A DNA stretch of 64,000 nucleotides from JACVRX01 sp046726315 (GCA_046726315.1 JBKPAG010000007.1:1-64000), one strand, 5' to 3'. Shown: positions 49,098 to 58,223, counted from the stretch's first letter. Made by a program: numbers and translations. Notes: generated from the letters alone by a model not told the origin.

Positions 49098-50486
49098 ATG
49101 GCATCCACATCACGCAGATGGCGACGGGGACTTCCGGTCGCCGGGCTCGCCGCCGTGTTGATCACGTCCGCCTGCGCAGGAGCCGGTGGTGGCGGCGGAG
49201 GCGGTGATGGCGACGGCGGCGACGGCGGGGCGACCACGATCACCGTTGCCACCGTGGCCAACCCCCAGATGCAGGACATCGAGCAGCTGATCAGCAATTT
49301 CGAGGAAGAAAACCCAGACATCGCGGTCAACTTCTCGGTCCTGCCCGAGAACGAGCTGCGCGACAAGGTCACCCAAGACATCGCCACTCAGGCGGGCCAG
49401 TACGACGTGGTGACCATCGGTACCTACGAGGTTCCGATCTGGGCCGGCAACGGGTGGATCACCAACCTCGACGACTACACGAGTGAAGGCGACTACGATC
49501 CCGACGATCTCATCCCGCCGGTAAGCAAGGCGTTGAGTTTCGAGGACAGCCTCTACGCCGTGCCGTTTTATGGCGAGTCGTCGTTCTTGATGTACCGCAA
49601 GGACTTGTTCGACGCTGCCGGGCTCACCATGCCGGATAAGCCGACGTGGCAGGAGGTCGCAGACTTCGCCAAGACCCTGAACGACCCGGACAAGAACCTT
49701 GCCGGAATCTGCCTGCGTGGCCTCCCCGGATGGGGCGAGGTCCTCGCACCGCTCAACACCGTCATCCTCACATTCGGCGGCTGGTGGTACGACATGGATT
49801 GGAATGCGCATCTCACCGACCCCGAGACCGTCGAGGCCGCCCAGTTCTACGTCGACCTGGTGAGCAACTACGGTGAGCCTGGCGCCCCGAACGCCGGATT
49901 CTCCGAGTGCCTTACCGCGATCGGACAGGGCAACGCGGCGATGTGGGTTGACGCGACGGTCGCAGCCGGGCTCCTCGAGGACCCCAAGACCAGCAAGGTC
50001 GCCGGAAAGATGGCCTACGTGCCCGCCCCCGTCGTCGAGACCGACAGCTCTGGCTGGCTGTGGGCGTGGTCACTGGCCATGCCAGAGACGTCGAAGAACA
50101 AGGACGCCGCCTGGGCGTTCATGAGCTGGGCAACGTCCAAGGAGTACATGCAGCTCGTCGGTAACGAGCTCGGTTGGAGCCGGGTCCCGCCAGGCAGCCG
50201 GCTCTCAACCTACGAGATCCCGGAATACCAGGAGGCGGCCGCGGCATACGCACAGCAGACCCTCGACGCCCTCGAAGCTGTGAACCCTGAGCAGCCAGGC
50301 GTGCATCCGCAGCCATGGGTCGGCGTCCAGTACATCACGATTCCGGAGTTCCAGGATCTTGGCACCAAGGTGTCGCAGGAGATCTCGGCCGCCATTGCCG
50401 GGCAGCAGACCGTGCAGGAGGCTATGGAGAAGGCGCAAACGTACGCCGAGGACACAGCCGTCGAAGGCGGTTACAAGGAGGGCTGA
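49098..50486 (+). CDS. sugar (polyol-type) ABC transporter substrate-binding lipoprotein
   Basis: The 462-residue protein has a lipoprotein signal peptide (RRWRRGLPVAGLAAVLITSAC, lipid Cys near 26) and a Gly/Asp-rich linker. A CUT1-type binding domain follows (TITVATVANPQMQDIEQLISNFEEENPDIAVNFSVLPENELRDKVTQDIATQAGQYDVVTIG). It resembles mannitol/sorbitol-binding proteins. ATG 49098 has GGAGG upstream. Two permease genes, a polyol-type dehydrogenase and an ATPase follow on the same strand. The sugar is inferred from these neighbours. Confidence 0.92.
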   Translation: MASTSRRWRRGLPVAGLAAVLITSACAGAGGGGGGGDGDGGDGGATTITVATVANPQMQDIEQLISNFEEENPDIAVNFSVLPENELRDKVTQDIATQAGQYDVVTIGTYEVPIWAGNGWITNLDDYTSEGDYDPDDLIPPVSKALSFEDSLYAVPFYGESSFLMYRKDLFDAAGLTMPDKPTWQEVADFAKTLNDPDKNLAGICLRGLPGWGEVLAPLNTVILTFGGWWYDMDWNAHLTDPETVEAAQFYVDLVSNYGEPGAPNAGFSECLTAIGQGNAAMWVDATVAAGLLEDPKTSKVAGKMAYVPAPVVETDSSGWLWAWSLAMPETSKNKDAAWAFMSWATSKEYMQLVGNELGWSRVPPGSRLSTYEIPEYQEAAAAYAQQTLDALEAVNPEQPGVHPQPWVGVQYITIPEFQDLGTKVSQEISAAIAGQQTVQEAMEKAQTYAEDTAVEGGYKEG

Positions 50487-50550
50487 CCGTCTGGCGGCGG
50501 GGCCCTTTTGAGCGGGCCCCGCCGCAAACAGCCCGTTCGAGGAGGGTGCC

Positions 50551-51495
50551 GTGACTGTTCCCGCCGATGTGGCCGTCGAAGGCGCCCCGCGCCGACGACC
50601 GCCCGAGCCGAAGAAGCTGACCAGGGCAGAGCGGTGGAAGCTTCGCGGACCGCTTCTGCCAGCCTTGATCTTCGCGATCATTCTGACTCAGATCCCGTTC
50701 GTCTTTACGCTCTTCTACAGCTTCCAGTCATGGAACCTGCTTCGGCCGGGCAGCCAAGAGTTCGTCGGCCTGGAGAACTACGGCAAGGTCTTCACCGATC
50801 CCCTGTTCCGCAACGCCGTCGTGAACACGGTGGTGTTGACGGTCAGCACGGTGCTGCTGTCCCTGGTCGTTGGTCTTGCGTTCGCATTGATCCTCGACCA
50901 GAAGTTCCTCGGCCGCAGTGTCGCCCGCACGCTGCTCATCACGCCGTTCCTAGTCATGCCGACGGCGGCTGCGCTTGTGTGGAAGACGTCGATGTACAAC
51001 CCCGTCTTCGGGCTGATCAACTGGTTCCTGTCGCCGTTCGGCGTCGGTAACGTCGACTGGGTCAGCCAGTTCCCGATGCTGTCGATCATCATCGTGCTCA
51101 CCTGGCAGTGGACCCCGTTCATGATGCTGATCATCCTGGCCGGCTTACAGAGCCAGTCGCCGGAAATCCTCGAGGCGGCCCGGGTCGACGGTGCCAATAG
51201 CTGGGCGATGTTCCGGCGGATCACGTTGCCCCATCTGCGCCAGTTCCTCGAGCTCTCCGTGACGCTCGGCGCCATCTACCTCGTCGCGACCTTCGACGCG
51301 ATCTTCATGATCACCCAGGGTGGGCCCGGCCAGGCCACCACGAACCTGCCGTACTTCATCTACCAGCAGGCGTTCCGGAAATTCTCGGTGGGCGAGGCTG
51401 CGGCCGCCGGTGTGATCGTTGTCGCCGCCACCATCATCATCGCGACGTTCGCGCTACGCGTGGTCTCGAACCTGTTCGCGGAGGAGGCCAGCTGA
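50551..51495 (+). CDS. sugar ABC transporter permease 1
   Basis: The 314-residue CUT1-type inner-membrane protein has six helices. A basic N-terminus (EPKKLTRAERWKLRG) precedes the first helix, and the EAA loop EAARVDGANSWAMFRRITLPHL contacts the ATPase. GTG 50551 follows GAGGAGGG. Forms a heterodimer with the product of the next gene, which starts 1 nt after its stop. Confidence 0.93.
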   Translation: MTVPADVAVEGAPRRRPPEPKKLTRAERWKLRGPLLPALIFAIILTQIPFVFTLFYSFQSWNLLRPGSQEFVGLENYGKVFTDPLFRNAVVNTVVLTVSTVLLSLVVGLAFALILDQKFLGRSVARTLLITPFLVMPTAAALVWKTSMYNPVFGLINWFLSPFGVGNVDWVSQFPMLSIIIVLTWQWTPFMMLIILAGLQSQSPEILEAARVDGANSWAMFRRITLPHLRQFLELSVTLGAIYLVATFDAIFMITQGGPGQATTNLPYFIYQQAFRKFSVGEAAAAGVIVVAATIIIATFALRVVSNLFAEEAS

Positions 51496-51496
51496 T

Positions 51497-52369
51497 ATGG
51501 CGACCGTAGCTACCACAACGCCCGAGCAGGTTGCGGTCCGGAGACGGCCGCCGAAGCGACGCGGCCCGCGCCGCCCCTGGATCTTCGTGCTGGGATGGGC
51601 GGCGGCCGTGGTCTGGTTCTTCCCGGTCCTCTGGATGTTCTTGACCGGGTTCAAGACGGAAGCACAGGCGTCGACCGACCCCCCAACGTTCTTTTTTGTC
51701 CCGACGCTCGACCAGTACGAGGCGATCTTCGGCAGGGACTTCGTGCCCTACCTGATCAACTCGTTCACCGCCTCGATCTTCTCCACGCTGCTCGCGATCG
51801 TCTTGGCCTTGCCGGCGGCGTACGCGCTGTCACTGGCCAAGGTGCCGAAGTGGCGGGACTCGCTGTTCTTCTTCCTGTCGACGCGAATGATGCCTGCCGT
51901 CGCGTCGATCCTCCCGCTGTACATCCTGGTCCGGAACCTCGGGATGCTCGACAACATCAACATGTTGGCGATCATCTACACGGGGATGAACCTGCCGATC
52001 GCGATCTGGATGATTCGCTCGTTCCTGCTGGAGTTGCCGCGTGAGGTGCTCGAGGCCGCTCGGGTCGACGGCGCCACACTCTCCGTGGAGATGCGCCGGG
52101 TGATCCTGCCGATGATCGCCCCAGGTCTTGCCGCCACCGCCCTGATCTGCTTCATCTTCGCCTGGAACGAGTTCTTCTTCGCCGTCACCCTCACCGTCAC
52201 CCAGGCGGCCACCGTGCCCGTGTTCCTCGTCGGATTCATCACCAGCGAGGGCTTGTTCTGGGCCCGCTTGTCGGCCGCGGCGACGATGGCTTCACTGCCA
52301 GTGATCATCGCCGGCTGGGTGGCTCAGAAGTGGCTGGTTCGGGGGCTCTCCCTCGGAGCAGTCAAGTAG
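51497..52369 (+). CDS. sugar ABC transporter permease 2
   Basis: The 290-residue permease has six helices and the EAA loop EAARVDGATLSVEMRRVILPMI. The end reads WVAQKWLVRGLSLGAVK, typical of the second (MalG-like) subunit. ATG 51497 is preceded by GGAGG inside the end of the first permease gene. Confidence 0.93.
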   Translation: MATVATTTPEQVAVRRRPPKRRGPRRPWIFVLGWAAAVVWFFPVLWMFLTGFKTEAQASTDPPTFFFVPTLDQYEAIFGRDFVPYLINSFTASIFSTLLAIVLALPAAYALSLAKVPKWRDSLFFFLSTRMMPAVASILPLYILVRNLGMLDNINMLAIIYTGMNLPIAIWMIRSFLLELPREVLEAARVDGATLSVEMRRVILPMIAPGLAATALICFIFAWNEFFFAVTLTVTQAATVPVFLVGFITSEGLFWARLSAAATMASLPVIIAGWVAQKWLVRGLSLGAVK

Positions 52370-52397
52370 GCCCGCCGACGCCGGCAGGGAGCCGCCG

Positions 52398-53420
52398 ATG
52401 GCCGTGATGCAAGCGTCGGTGTTGCGGGCCGTGCACGACCTGATCCTGGAGGAGCGGCCAGTTCCGCAACCCGGTCCACGCGAAGTGCTCGTCCAGATCA
52501 AGTCCGTAGGCGTGTGCGGCTCGGATGTGCACTACTACGAGCACGGCCAGATCGGCGAGCACGTGGTCCGTGAGCCGCTCGTGCTCGGGCACGAGCCGGC
52601 CGGTGACGTCGTCGCTGTCGGGGACGAGGTCACGCGGGTCGCTGTTGGCCAGCGGGTGTCCATCGAGCCGGGAGTGCCATGTCTGTCCTGCGAGCAATGC
52701 CTGGCCGGCCGGTACAACCTCTGCCCGCGGATGCGATTCCTCGCCACGCCGCCGATCGACGGCGCCTTCTGCGAGTACCTCGCGGTCCACGAGGCCTTCG
52801 CACATCCCGTGCCGGACTCGTTGAGTGACGACGGCGCTGCGATGCTGGAGCCGCTGTCGGTCGGTATCTGGGCATGCCGGAAGGGGCGGGTCGAGCCGGG
52901 CACGAGAGTCCTCGTGAACGGTGCCGGCCCTGTCGGGCTGTTGGCGGCGCAGTCCGCCCTCGCCTTCGGCGCCGCCCAGGTCGTCGTGGCCGACGTCAGC
53001 GAGAGCCGGCTTGCCCTCGCCGTTCGGCTCGGCGCAACCGACGTTGTCGACGTCCGGTCGGCGACGCTCGGGGAGTCCGGTGTCGAGCCAGACGTCCTGC
53101 TGGAGTGCTCCGGCCATCCCGAGGCGACGGTCGCCGCAATGCGGACCTTGGCGCCAGCGGGGCGTGCCGTCCTCGTCGGCATGGGCGCCGACGTGCTGCC
53201 CCTCCCGCTTCCGTACCTACAGAACCGGGAGATCGAGGTCGTCGGCACCTTCCGATACGCGAACACCTGGCCGACGGCCATTGCGCTGGCATCGTCCGGA
53301 CGGGTGGCGCTCGACCCGCTCATCACCACTCATCACTCGTTACCTGACGTCGAAGCCGCCCTGACCGCCGGCGCCACCGACCCGTCGACCGTCAAGGTCG
53401 TCGTCACCCCCACCAGCTGA
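52398..53420 (+). CDS. zinc-dependent polyol dehydrogenase (sorbitol/xylitol type)
   Basis: This 340-residue medium-chain dehydrogenase has the catalytic zinc site (VGVCGSDVHYYEHG, LGHEPAGDVVAVG, a Glu in MLEPLSVG) and structural-zinc cysteines (CLSCEQCLAGRYNLCP). The NAD-binding fold is VLVNGAGPVGLLAAQSALAFGA. CGSDVHYYEHG is characteristic of sorbitol and xylitol dehydrogenases. It would oxidise an imported polyol to a ketose. It lies inside the ABC operon between permease and ATPase genes. Confidence 0.9.
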   Translation: MAVMQASVLRAVHDLILEERPVPQPGPREVLVQIKSVGVCGSDVHYYEHGQIGEHVVREPLVLGHEPAGDVVAVGDEVTRVAVGQRVSIEPGVPCLSCEQCLAGRYNLCPRMRFLATPPIDGAFCEYLAVHEAFAHPVPDSLSDDGAAMLEPLSVGIWACRKGRVEPGTRVLVNGAGPVGLLAAQSALAFGAAQVVVADVSESRLALAVRLGATDVVDVRSATLGESGVEPDVLLECSGHPEATVAAMRTLAPAGRAVLVGMGADVLPLPLPYLQNREIEVVGTFRYANTWPTAIALASSGRVALDPLITTHHSLPDVEAALTAGATDPSTVKVVVTPTS

Positions 53421-53438
53421 GCACGAGGAGATCCAGCG

Positions 53439-54533
53439 ATGGCCACTGTCACCTACGATCACGCGACCCGCTTCTACGCCAATACCGAACGGCCGGCCGT
53501 CGACTCGCTGAACCTGGACATCGCCGACGGCGAGTTCCTGGTCCTGGTCGGCCCCTCCGGATGTGGCAAGTCCACCGCGCTGCGTATGCTCGCCGGCCTG
53601 GAGACCGTCGACGAGGGCACGATCCGCATCAGCGACAAGGACGTGACCAACCTGAAGCCGCGGGAGCGCGACATCGCCATGGTGTTCCAGTCGTACGCCC
53701 TGTACCCACACATGAGCGTTGGAGAGAACATGGGCTTCGCCCTGGAGCTGGCTAAGGTGCCAAAGGCGGAGCGGACCCGGCGGGTGGAGGAGGCCGCGGA
53801 GATCCTCGACCTCAAGCCGTTCCTCCACCGCAAGCCGAAGGCGCTGTCCGGTGGCCAGCGCCAGCGGGTGGCCATGGGCCGCGCGATTGTGCGCGAGCCC
53901 CAGGTCTTCCTGATGGACGAGCCGCTGTCCAACCTCGACGCCAAGCTGCGGGTCTCGACCCGCAGCCAGATCGCGGCGTTGCAGCGTCGGCTCGCGATCA
54001 CCACCGTCTACGTCACGCACGACCAGGTCGAGGCCATGACGATGGGCGACCGGGTCTGCGTGCTCAAAGACGGCCTGCTCCAACAGGTCGACACCCCGCT
54101 GAACCTGTACTCCCGCCCACGGAACTCATTTGTCGCCGGGTTCATAGGCTCCCCGGCCATGAACCTGCGTGAGTTCCGGGTCGTGGACGGGCACGCGCGG
54201 GTCGGCACGGTGGACATCGCACTGTCCCGGGACGAGCTCGCCGCACTGGGCAAGGAGGGGCTAGACCGGGTGCTGCTGGGATTCCGGCCCGAGTCGATCG
54301 AGATCGTCGGCGAGGGGGAGGGCTTCCCGGTTGTCGTGAACGTCGTCGAGGAGCTGGGCCCGGAGGCGTTCCTCTACGGCACCCTGATCGAGGAGGACCC
54401 GCTCACTGCCACGGACATAGTCTCTAAGGTCGATCCGAAGCGGATTCCGCCGACCGGCAGCACCGTGTATCTACGGTTGCTCGAAGGCGAGGAGCACGTC
54501 TTCTCACCGACGACTGGCAACCGTCTGCTCTAG
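53439..54533 (+). CDS. UgpC/MsmK-type sugar ABC transporter ATPase
   Basis: The 364-residue ATPase has Walker A GPSGCGKSTALRMLAGLE, signature LSGGQRQRVAMGRAIVREPQVFLMDEPLSNLDAKL and switch VYVTHDQVEAMTMGDRV. A C-terminal TOBE/MalK regulatory domain completes it (GFRPESIEIVGEGEGFPVVVNVVEELGPEAFLYG). It drives the two permeases encoded upstream. The stop codon overlaps that of the converging mannitol dehydrogenase gene by 4 nt (CTAG). Confidence 0.94.
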   Translation: MATVTYDHATRFYANTERPAVDSLNLDIADGEFLVLVGPSGCGKSTALRMLAGLETVDEGTIRISDKDVTNLKPRERDIAMVFQSYALYPHMSVGENMGFALELAKVPKAERTRRVEEAAEILDLKPFLHRKPKALSGGQRQRVAMGRAIVREPQVFLMDEPLSNLDAKLRVSTRSQIAALQRRLAITTVYVTHDQVEAMTMGDRVCVLKDGLLQQVDTPLNLYSRPRNSFVAGFIGSPAMNLREFRVVDGHARVGTVDIALSRDELAALGKEGLDRVLLGFRPESIEIVGEGEGFPVVVNVVEELGPEAFLYGTLIEEDPLTATDIVSKVDPKRIPPTGSTVYLRLLEGEEHVFSPTTGNRLL

Positions 54534-56002
54534 ACCAGCGACTCCAGCGTCGCTCGTGCCCCGCGCTCGTACAACGACGTTAACGTCGTTCGGTAGGCCG
54601 TGACGAACCGCTCGTCGTCGACCAGGTCGCCGAAGACGGCACGGTTGGAGATGAATGCATCCGGGTTCCCCCGGTTGTGTTTGGCAAGCGGCGTCAGTAC
54701 GTCCCGCAGCTGGTCGACCACCTCTATCGGCTGGCCTTGCTCGTCCACACCTTCGGCGTAGCGTGCCCAGCTCGCGACGACCGCAGCGGAGCGCCTGATT
54801 TCGCCGCCGGTCTTGAGTTGTGCTCGGATGACGGGCAGCAACCACTTCGGGATGCGGTCCGAGCTCTCTGCGCACAGCCGGGCGATCGTGTCTCGGACCT
54901 CGGGGTTCGAGAACCGCTCGATCAGCGTTTGCTTGTAGTCGTCGAGGTCCACTCCGGGGACCGGTGCCAGCGTCGGCGTCGCCTCTTCATGCATGTAACC
55001 CAACAGGAATTTCCGGAACAGCGGATCCTGGGCTGCGTCGTGGACGAGCCGGTACCCGCACAAGTAGCCGAAATAGCACAGCGCTTGGTGGCTGCCATTG
55101 AGCAGCCGAAGCTTCATCAACTCGTACGGTTCTACGTCCTCGACCACCTGCACACCAGCGTCCTCGTAAGAGGGACGTCCGATGCTGAACGAGTCCTCCA
55201 GCACCCACTGGGTGAACGGCTCGCACACGACCGGCCATCGGTCGTCGATCCCGAACCGGTCGCGTACCAATGCCCGATCAGTGTCGGTCGTCACCGGGGT
55301 GATCCGATCGACCATTGAGTTGGGGAAACGCACGTCATGGTCTATCCAGTCAGCGAGCTCGGGATCCCGTCGTCGGGCGAACGCGACGAACACCCGTTTT
55401 GCGAGGTGACCATTGCCCTGCAGGTTGTCAGCGGACATGACCGTGAACGGAGGCAATCCGCGCTCTCTGCGGCGCAGCAGCGCCTCAGTGATGAGGCCGA
55501 ATGTTGTCCGGGGTATCGCGCCGGGCTGGAGATCAGCGACCACGGCCGGGTTTGCGGTGTCGAACTCCCCAGTGACGTGGTGAATGTTGTAGCCGCCCTC
55601 GGTCACCGTCAGTGAGACGATCCGGGTCGAGTCGGCAGCCATCTTCTCGATCACCGCTTCGGGATCGTCGGGTGCAAACAAATACTCGACGATGGAGCCG
55701 ATGACGCGCGGCTCAAACGTTCCGTCCGGGTGCTTGACGACCAAGGTGTAAAGACCGTCCTGGGCGAGCAGCGCCTCTTTCATTCGCTGGTCTGCGGGCA
55801 TGACGCCAGCTCCGCAGATTCCCCAATCCAGTGCCAATCCGGCGTTCATCAGCCGGTCGTGGTACATGGCCTGATGGGCGCGATGGAATGCGCCGACGCC
55901 GAAATGCACGACACCGGTCACGACTCGGCCACGGTCATAACCGGGTACCGGCAGAACATGCGTGAGGGAGGGGAGTGCCTGCGCGGTGAGCGGAGTAGAC
56001 AG
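54530..56002 (-). CDS. mannitol 2-dehydrogenase family protein with a CTG start
   Basis: The 490-residue long-chain dehydrogenase reads VVHFGVGAFHRAHQAMYHDRLMNAG at the N-terminus and TVMSADNLQGNG. The catalytic region has FPNSMVDRITPVTT and KLRLLNGSHQALCYFGYL (active Lys, Asn, His). It converts mannitol and fructose, or a similar pair, with NAD(H). No ATG, GTG or TTG lies between the upstream open frame and the conserved start. CTG 56000-56002 follows GGAGG with 6 nt spacing and gives the normal length. It is divergent from xylA, with an inverted operator-like repeat between. Confidence 0.9.
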   Translation of the reverse strand: MSTPLTAQALPSLTHVLPVPGYDRGRVVTGVVHFGVGAFHRAHQAMYHDRLMNAGLALDWGICGAGVMPADQRMKEALLAQDGLYTLVVKHPDGTFEPRVIGSIVEYLFAPDDPEAVIEKMAADSTRIVSLTVTEGGYNIHHVTGEFDTANPAVVADLQPGAIPRTTFGLITEALLRRRERGLPPFTVMSADNLQGNGHLAKRVFVAFARRRDPELADWIDHDVRFPNSMVDRITPVTTDTDRALVRDRFGIDDRWPVVCEPFTQWVLEDSFSIGRPSYEDAGVQVVEDVEPYELMKLRLLNGSHQALCYFGYLCGYRLVHDAAQDPLFRKFLLGYMHEEATPTLAPVPGVDLDDYKQTLIERFSNPEVRDTIARLCAESSDRIPKWLLPVIRAQLKTGGEIRRSAAVVASWARYAEGVDEQGQPIEVVDQLRDVLTPLAKHNRGNPDAFISNRAVFGDLVDDERFVTAYRTTLTSLYERGARATLESLV

Positions 56003-56025
56003 CGGGTGCCTCCGGAGGAGAGATC

Positions 56026-56057
56026 GCTCATTTGAGCAGGAGGGTAACCAAATGAGC
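56026..56057. promoter_or_regulatory. operator-like inverted repeat between mannitol dehydrogenase and xylA
   Basis: GCTCATTTG (56026-56034) and CAAATGAGC (56049-56057) are perfect 9-bp arms. The first also forms GCTCA-TT-TGAGC. The GCTCATTT core equals that of the sites at 48644 and 48787, so both loci are probably controlled by the same SorC-like regulator. Confidence 0.65.
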
Positions 56058-56179
56058 TTGCCCCCGAATTTACCTATGCTCTGGGTGATGTCAAGCGCTG
56101 CAAGCGATCGGCTCCGGGCAGACAGAATCGTTCCCGTCGCAGGTTGACCCGACGGGTACGAAGAGACGAGGACAGACCG

Positions 56180-57337
56180 ATGACTGACTACACTCCGACT
56201 CGCGAAGACAAGTTCACCTTTGGGCTGTGGACGGTCGGCTGGCAGGGCGTGGACGTCTTCGGCACAGCGGTCCGTCCGCCGCTGGATCCGGCCGAGGCGG
56301 TGCACAAGTTGGCCGAGCTGGGCGCGTACGGCATCACCTTCCACGACAACGACGTGTTTCCCTTCGGCAGCGACGCGGCGGAGAAGGAACGTCGCCTGAC
56401 GCCGATGCGCAAGGCGTTGGGGGAGACGGGGCTCACGGTCCCGATGGTCACGACGAACCTGTTCTCGCATCCGGTCTTCCGCGATGGCGGCTTCACCAAC
56501 AACGACCGCGACGTGCGCCGCTTTGCGCTCCGCAAGGTCGCGGACAACCTCGACCTGGCCGCGGAGCTGGGTGCCAGGACGTTCGTATGCTGGGGCGGGC
56601 GAGAGGGCGCCGAGTCCGGCGCGGCCAAGGACATCCGGGCGGCGCTGGACCGCTACAAGGAGGCGTTCGACATCCTGGGGCAGTACGTGCTGGAACGGGG
56701 CTACGACATCCGGTTCGCGATCGAGCCCAAGCCGAACGAGCCGCGCGGCGATATTTTGCTGCCCACCATCGGTCACGCGCTCGCCTTCATCAACGAGTTG
56801 GCGCATCCGGAGCTGGTCGGGCTCAATCCCGAGGTCGGCCACGAAGAGATGGCAAGCCTCAATTTCGCGCACGGTCTCGCGCAGGCGCTCTGGCACGGCA
56901 AGTTGTTCCACGTCGACCTGAACGGCCAGCACGGCCCGCGGTTCGACCAGGATCTGCGCTTCGGCGCCGGCAACGCCCGTGGCGCTTTCTGGACGGTAGA
57001 CACGCTCGAGCACGGCGGCTACGACGGCCCACGCCACTTCGACTACAAGCCCCCGCGGAGCGAGGACCTCGACGGTGTGTGGGCATCCGCGGCCGGGTGC
57101 ATGCGCAACTACCTCATCCTGCGGGAGAAGTCGCGCGCATTCCGGGCGGACCCCGACGTTCAGCAGGCGCTGCGTGACGCGCGTGTCGACCAGCTCCGTC
57201 AGCAGACCATGGCTGAGGGCGAGTCGCTCGACGCGATGCGCACCGAGGCGTTCGACCCGGACGAGGCTGGACGGCGCGGCATGGCCTTCGAACGGCTCGA
57301 CCAGCTTTCCCTGGACCACCTCTACGGCGTGCGCTGA
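56180..57337 (+). CDS. xylA: xylose isomerase
   Basis: The 385-residue TIM-barrel enzyme interconverts xylose and xylulose, and glucose and fructose. It is the short actinomycete type: FTFGLWTVGWQGVDVFG, ITFHDNDVFPFG (catalytic His55), FVCWGGREGAE, FAIEPKPNEPRGDILLPT (metal Glu and Lys), GLNPEVGHEEMASLNFAHG and LFHVDLNGQHGPRFDQDLRFG (metal Asp residues). ATG 56180 is chosen by family alignment. No xylulokinase gene is adjacent. It is divergent from mannitol dehydrogenase and shares an operator-like repeat with it. Confidence 0.95.
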   Translation: MTDYTPTREDKFTFGLWTVGWQGVDVFGTAVRPPLDPAEAVHKLAELGAYGITFHDNDVFPFGSDAAEKERRLTPMRKALGETGLTVPMVTTNLFSHPVFRDGGFTNNDRDVRRFALRKVADNLDLAAELGARTFVCWGGREGAESGAAKDIRAALDRYKEAFDILGQYVLERGYDIRFAIEPKPNEPRGDILLPTIGHALAFINELAHPELVGLNPEVGHEEMASLNFAHGLAQALWHGKLFHVDLNGQHGPRFDQDLRFGAGNARGAFWTVDTLEHGGYDGPRHFDYKPPRSEDLDGVWASAAGCMRNYLILREKSRAFRADPDVQQALRDARVDQLRQQTMAEGESLDAMRTEAFDPDEAGRRGMAFERLDQLSLDHLYGVR

Positions 57338-57352
57338 AGGGAGTATGTCGCC

Positions 57353-57736
57353 ATGTCGGCAGACGAAACCGAGTGGGATCCCCACCTGCGCGAGCTGGGT
57401 GAGTACATCCGCCTGCAGCGCCAGATGGCCGACCTCTCTCTCCGCCGGCTCGCCGAGCTCACGAACGTGTCCAACGCCTATCTGAGCCAGATCGAGCGCG
57501 GGCTCCATCAGCCCTCGCTGCGCGTGCTCCGGTCGATCGCCCAGGCGCTCAACGTGTCCGCAGACACCCTGCTGTTGCAGGCGGGGATGATCGACTCTGC
57601 GACCGGATCCGGTGAGTCGACGAAACCGAACGACACCGAGTCGGTCATTCTCCACGATCCCGACCTGACCAGCGAGGAACGCGATGCCCTGCTCCGCGTC
57701 TACCGCAGCTTCCGGCACAAGCCAGCTGCCGGTTGA
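57353..57736 (+). CDS. XRE-family regulator, Rv0474-like
   Basis: The 127-residue protein has a Cro/C1 helix-turn-helix (LGEYIRLQRQMADLSLRRLAELTNVSNAYLSQIERGLHQPSLRVLRSIAQALNVSADTLLLQAG). A short C-terminal part follows (LTSEERDALLRVYRSFR). In mycobacteria an XRE gene (Rv0474) precedes hbhA. The next gene here is a similar Ala/Lys-rich protein with its own consensus promoter, so it is likely the regulator of that gene. Confidence 0.9.
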   Translation: MSADETEWDPHLRELGEYIRLQRQMADLSLRRLAELTNVSNAYLSQIERGLHQPSLRVLRSIAQALNVSADTLLLQAGMIDSATGSGESTKPNDTESVILHDPDLTSEERDALLRVYRSFRHKPAAG

Positions 57737-57761
57737 CATCCTGACCAGGTCTGCGTACTAT
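57733..57761 (+). promoter_or_regulatory. promoter of the HbhA/phasin-like gene
   Basis: TTGACA (57733-57738) and TACTAT (57756-57761) are separated by 17 bp. The -35 hexamer overlaps the stop codon of the XRE gene. An AAAGGA-type ribosome binding site precedes ATG 57806. Confidence 0.7.
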
Positions 57762-57805
57762 TTCAACCAGACACGGTACGGACCCCCCGAAGAAAGGATG
57801 TACCG

Positions 57806-58144
57806 ATGACCAACCTCACCGAGCAGTACACCCAGATGGTCCAGCAGAGCCAGGACGCGGTGCGGACTGCAGTCGACAACTGGACCAAGACCGTGCAGCA
57901 GGCGGTGGGCCAGCTGCCGGCGGCCGCAGCGCCGTTCGCGGCCCCCTACGACGTCAAGACCGTCATCGACCAGGTTTTCGATCTGGCCGAGAAAATGCTT
58001 GAGGCACAGCGCGACTTTGCCAAGAGCCTGATCGCGACGTCGACCGCTGCGGGCGAGGCATTCGCCGCGCGCGCTACCGAGGCCGCCGAGGCTGCCACCG
58101 AGGCGACCAAGTCCGCTACCAGGGCCGCGACGAAGAAGTCCTGA
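57806..58144 (+). CDS. HbhA/phasin-like coiled-coil protein
   Basis: The 112-residue protein is almost entirely amphipathic helix (QYTQMVQQSQDAVRTAVDNWTKTVQQAVGQLP, then VKTVIDQVFDLAEKMLEAQRDFAKSLIATSTAAGEAFAARATEAAEAATEATK). Its basic tail (SATRAATKKS) is far shorter than the Lys-rich repeats of mycobacterial HbhA. The pattern also fits phasins that coat polyhydroxyalkanoate or lipid granules. Position after an XRE gene supports the HbhA link. The next gene, a crotonyl-CoA carboxylase/reductase, is consistent with butyryl-type carbon metabolism. Confidence 0.8.
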   Translation: MTNLTEQYTQMVQQSQDAVRTAVDNWTKTVQQAVGQLPAAAAPFAAPYDVKTVIDQVFDLAEKMLEAQRDFAKSLIATSTAAGEAFAARATEAAEAATEATKSATRAATKKS

Positions 58145-58194
58145 ACGGCGACGTCGGGCGACCGGAGCAGCACGCGCAGGACGCCGTAGACGCG

Positions 58195-58223
58195 GGGGCC
58201 ACGGTCTGAATGACCGTGGCCCC
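58195..58223. terminator. 12-bp perfect hairpin between the phasin-like gene and ccr
   Basis: GGGGCCACGGTC and GACCGTGGCCCC pair perfectly around TGAAT. It lies 50 bases after the phasin-like stop and 32 bases before the likely ccr start. There is no T-tract, so it may be a GC-type terminator or an mRNA-stabilising hairpin. An ATG in its loop (58210) is in frame with ccr but is not the preferred start. Confidence 0.6.

Noticed and set aside
56000..57739. Very long minus-strand frame that joins mannitol dehydrogenase to 57739
   Set aside because: The part above 56002 lies opposite xylA and the XRE gene and has no family sequence. The dehydrogenase alone has normal length from CTG 56002.
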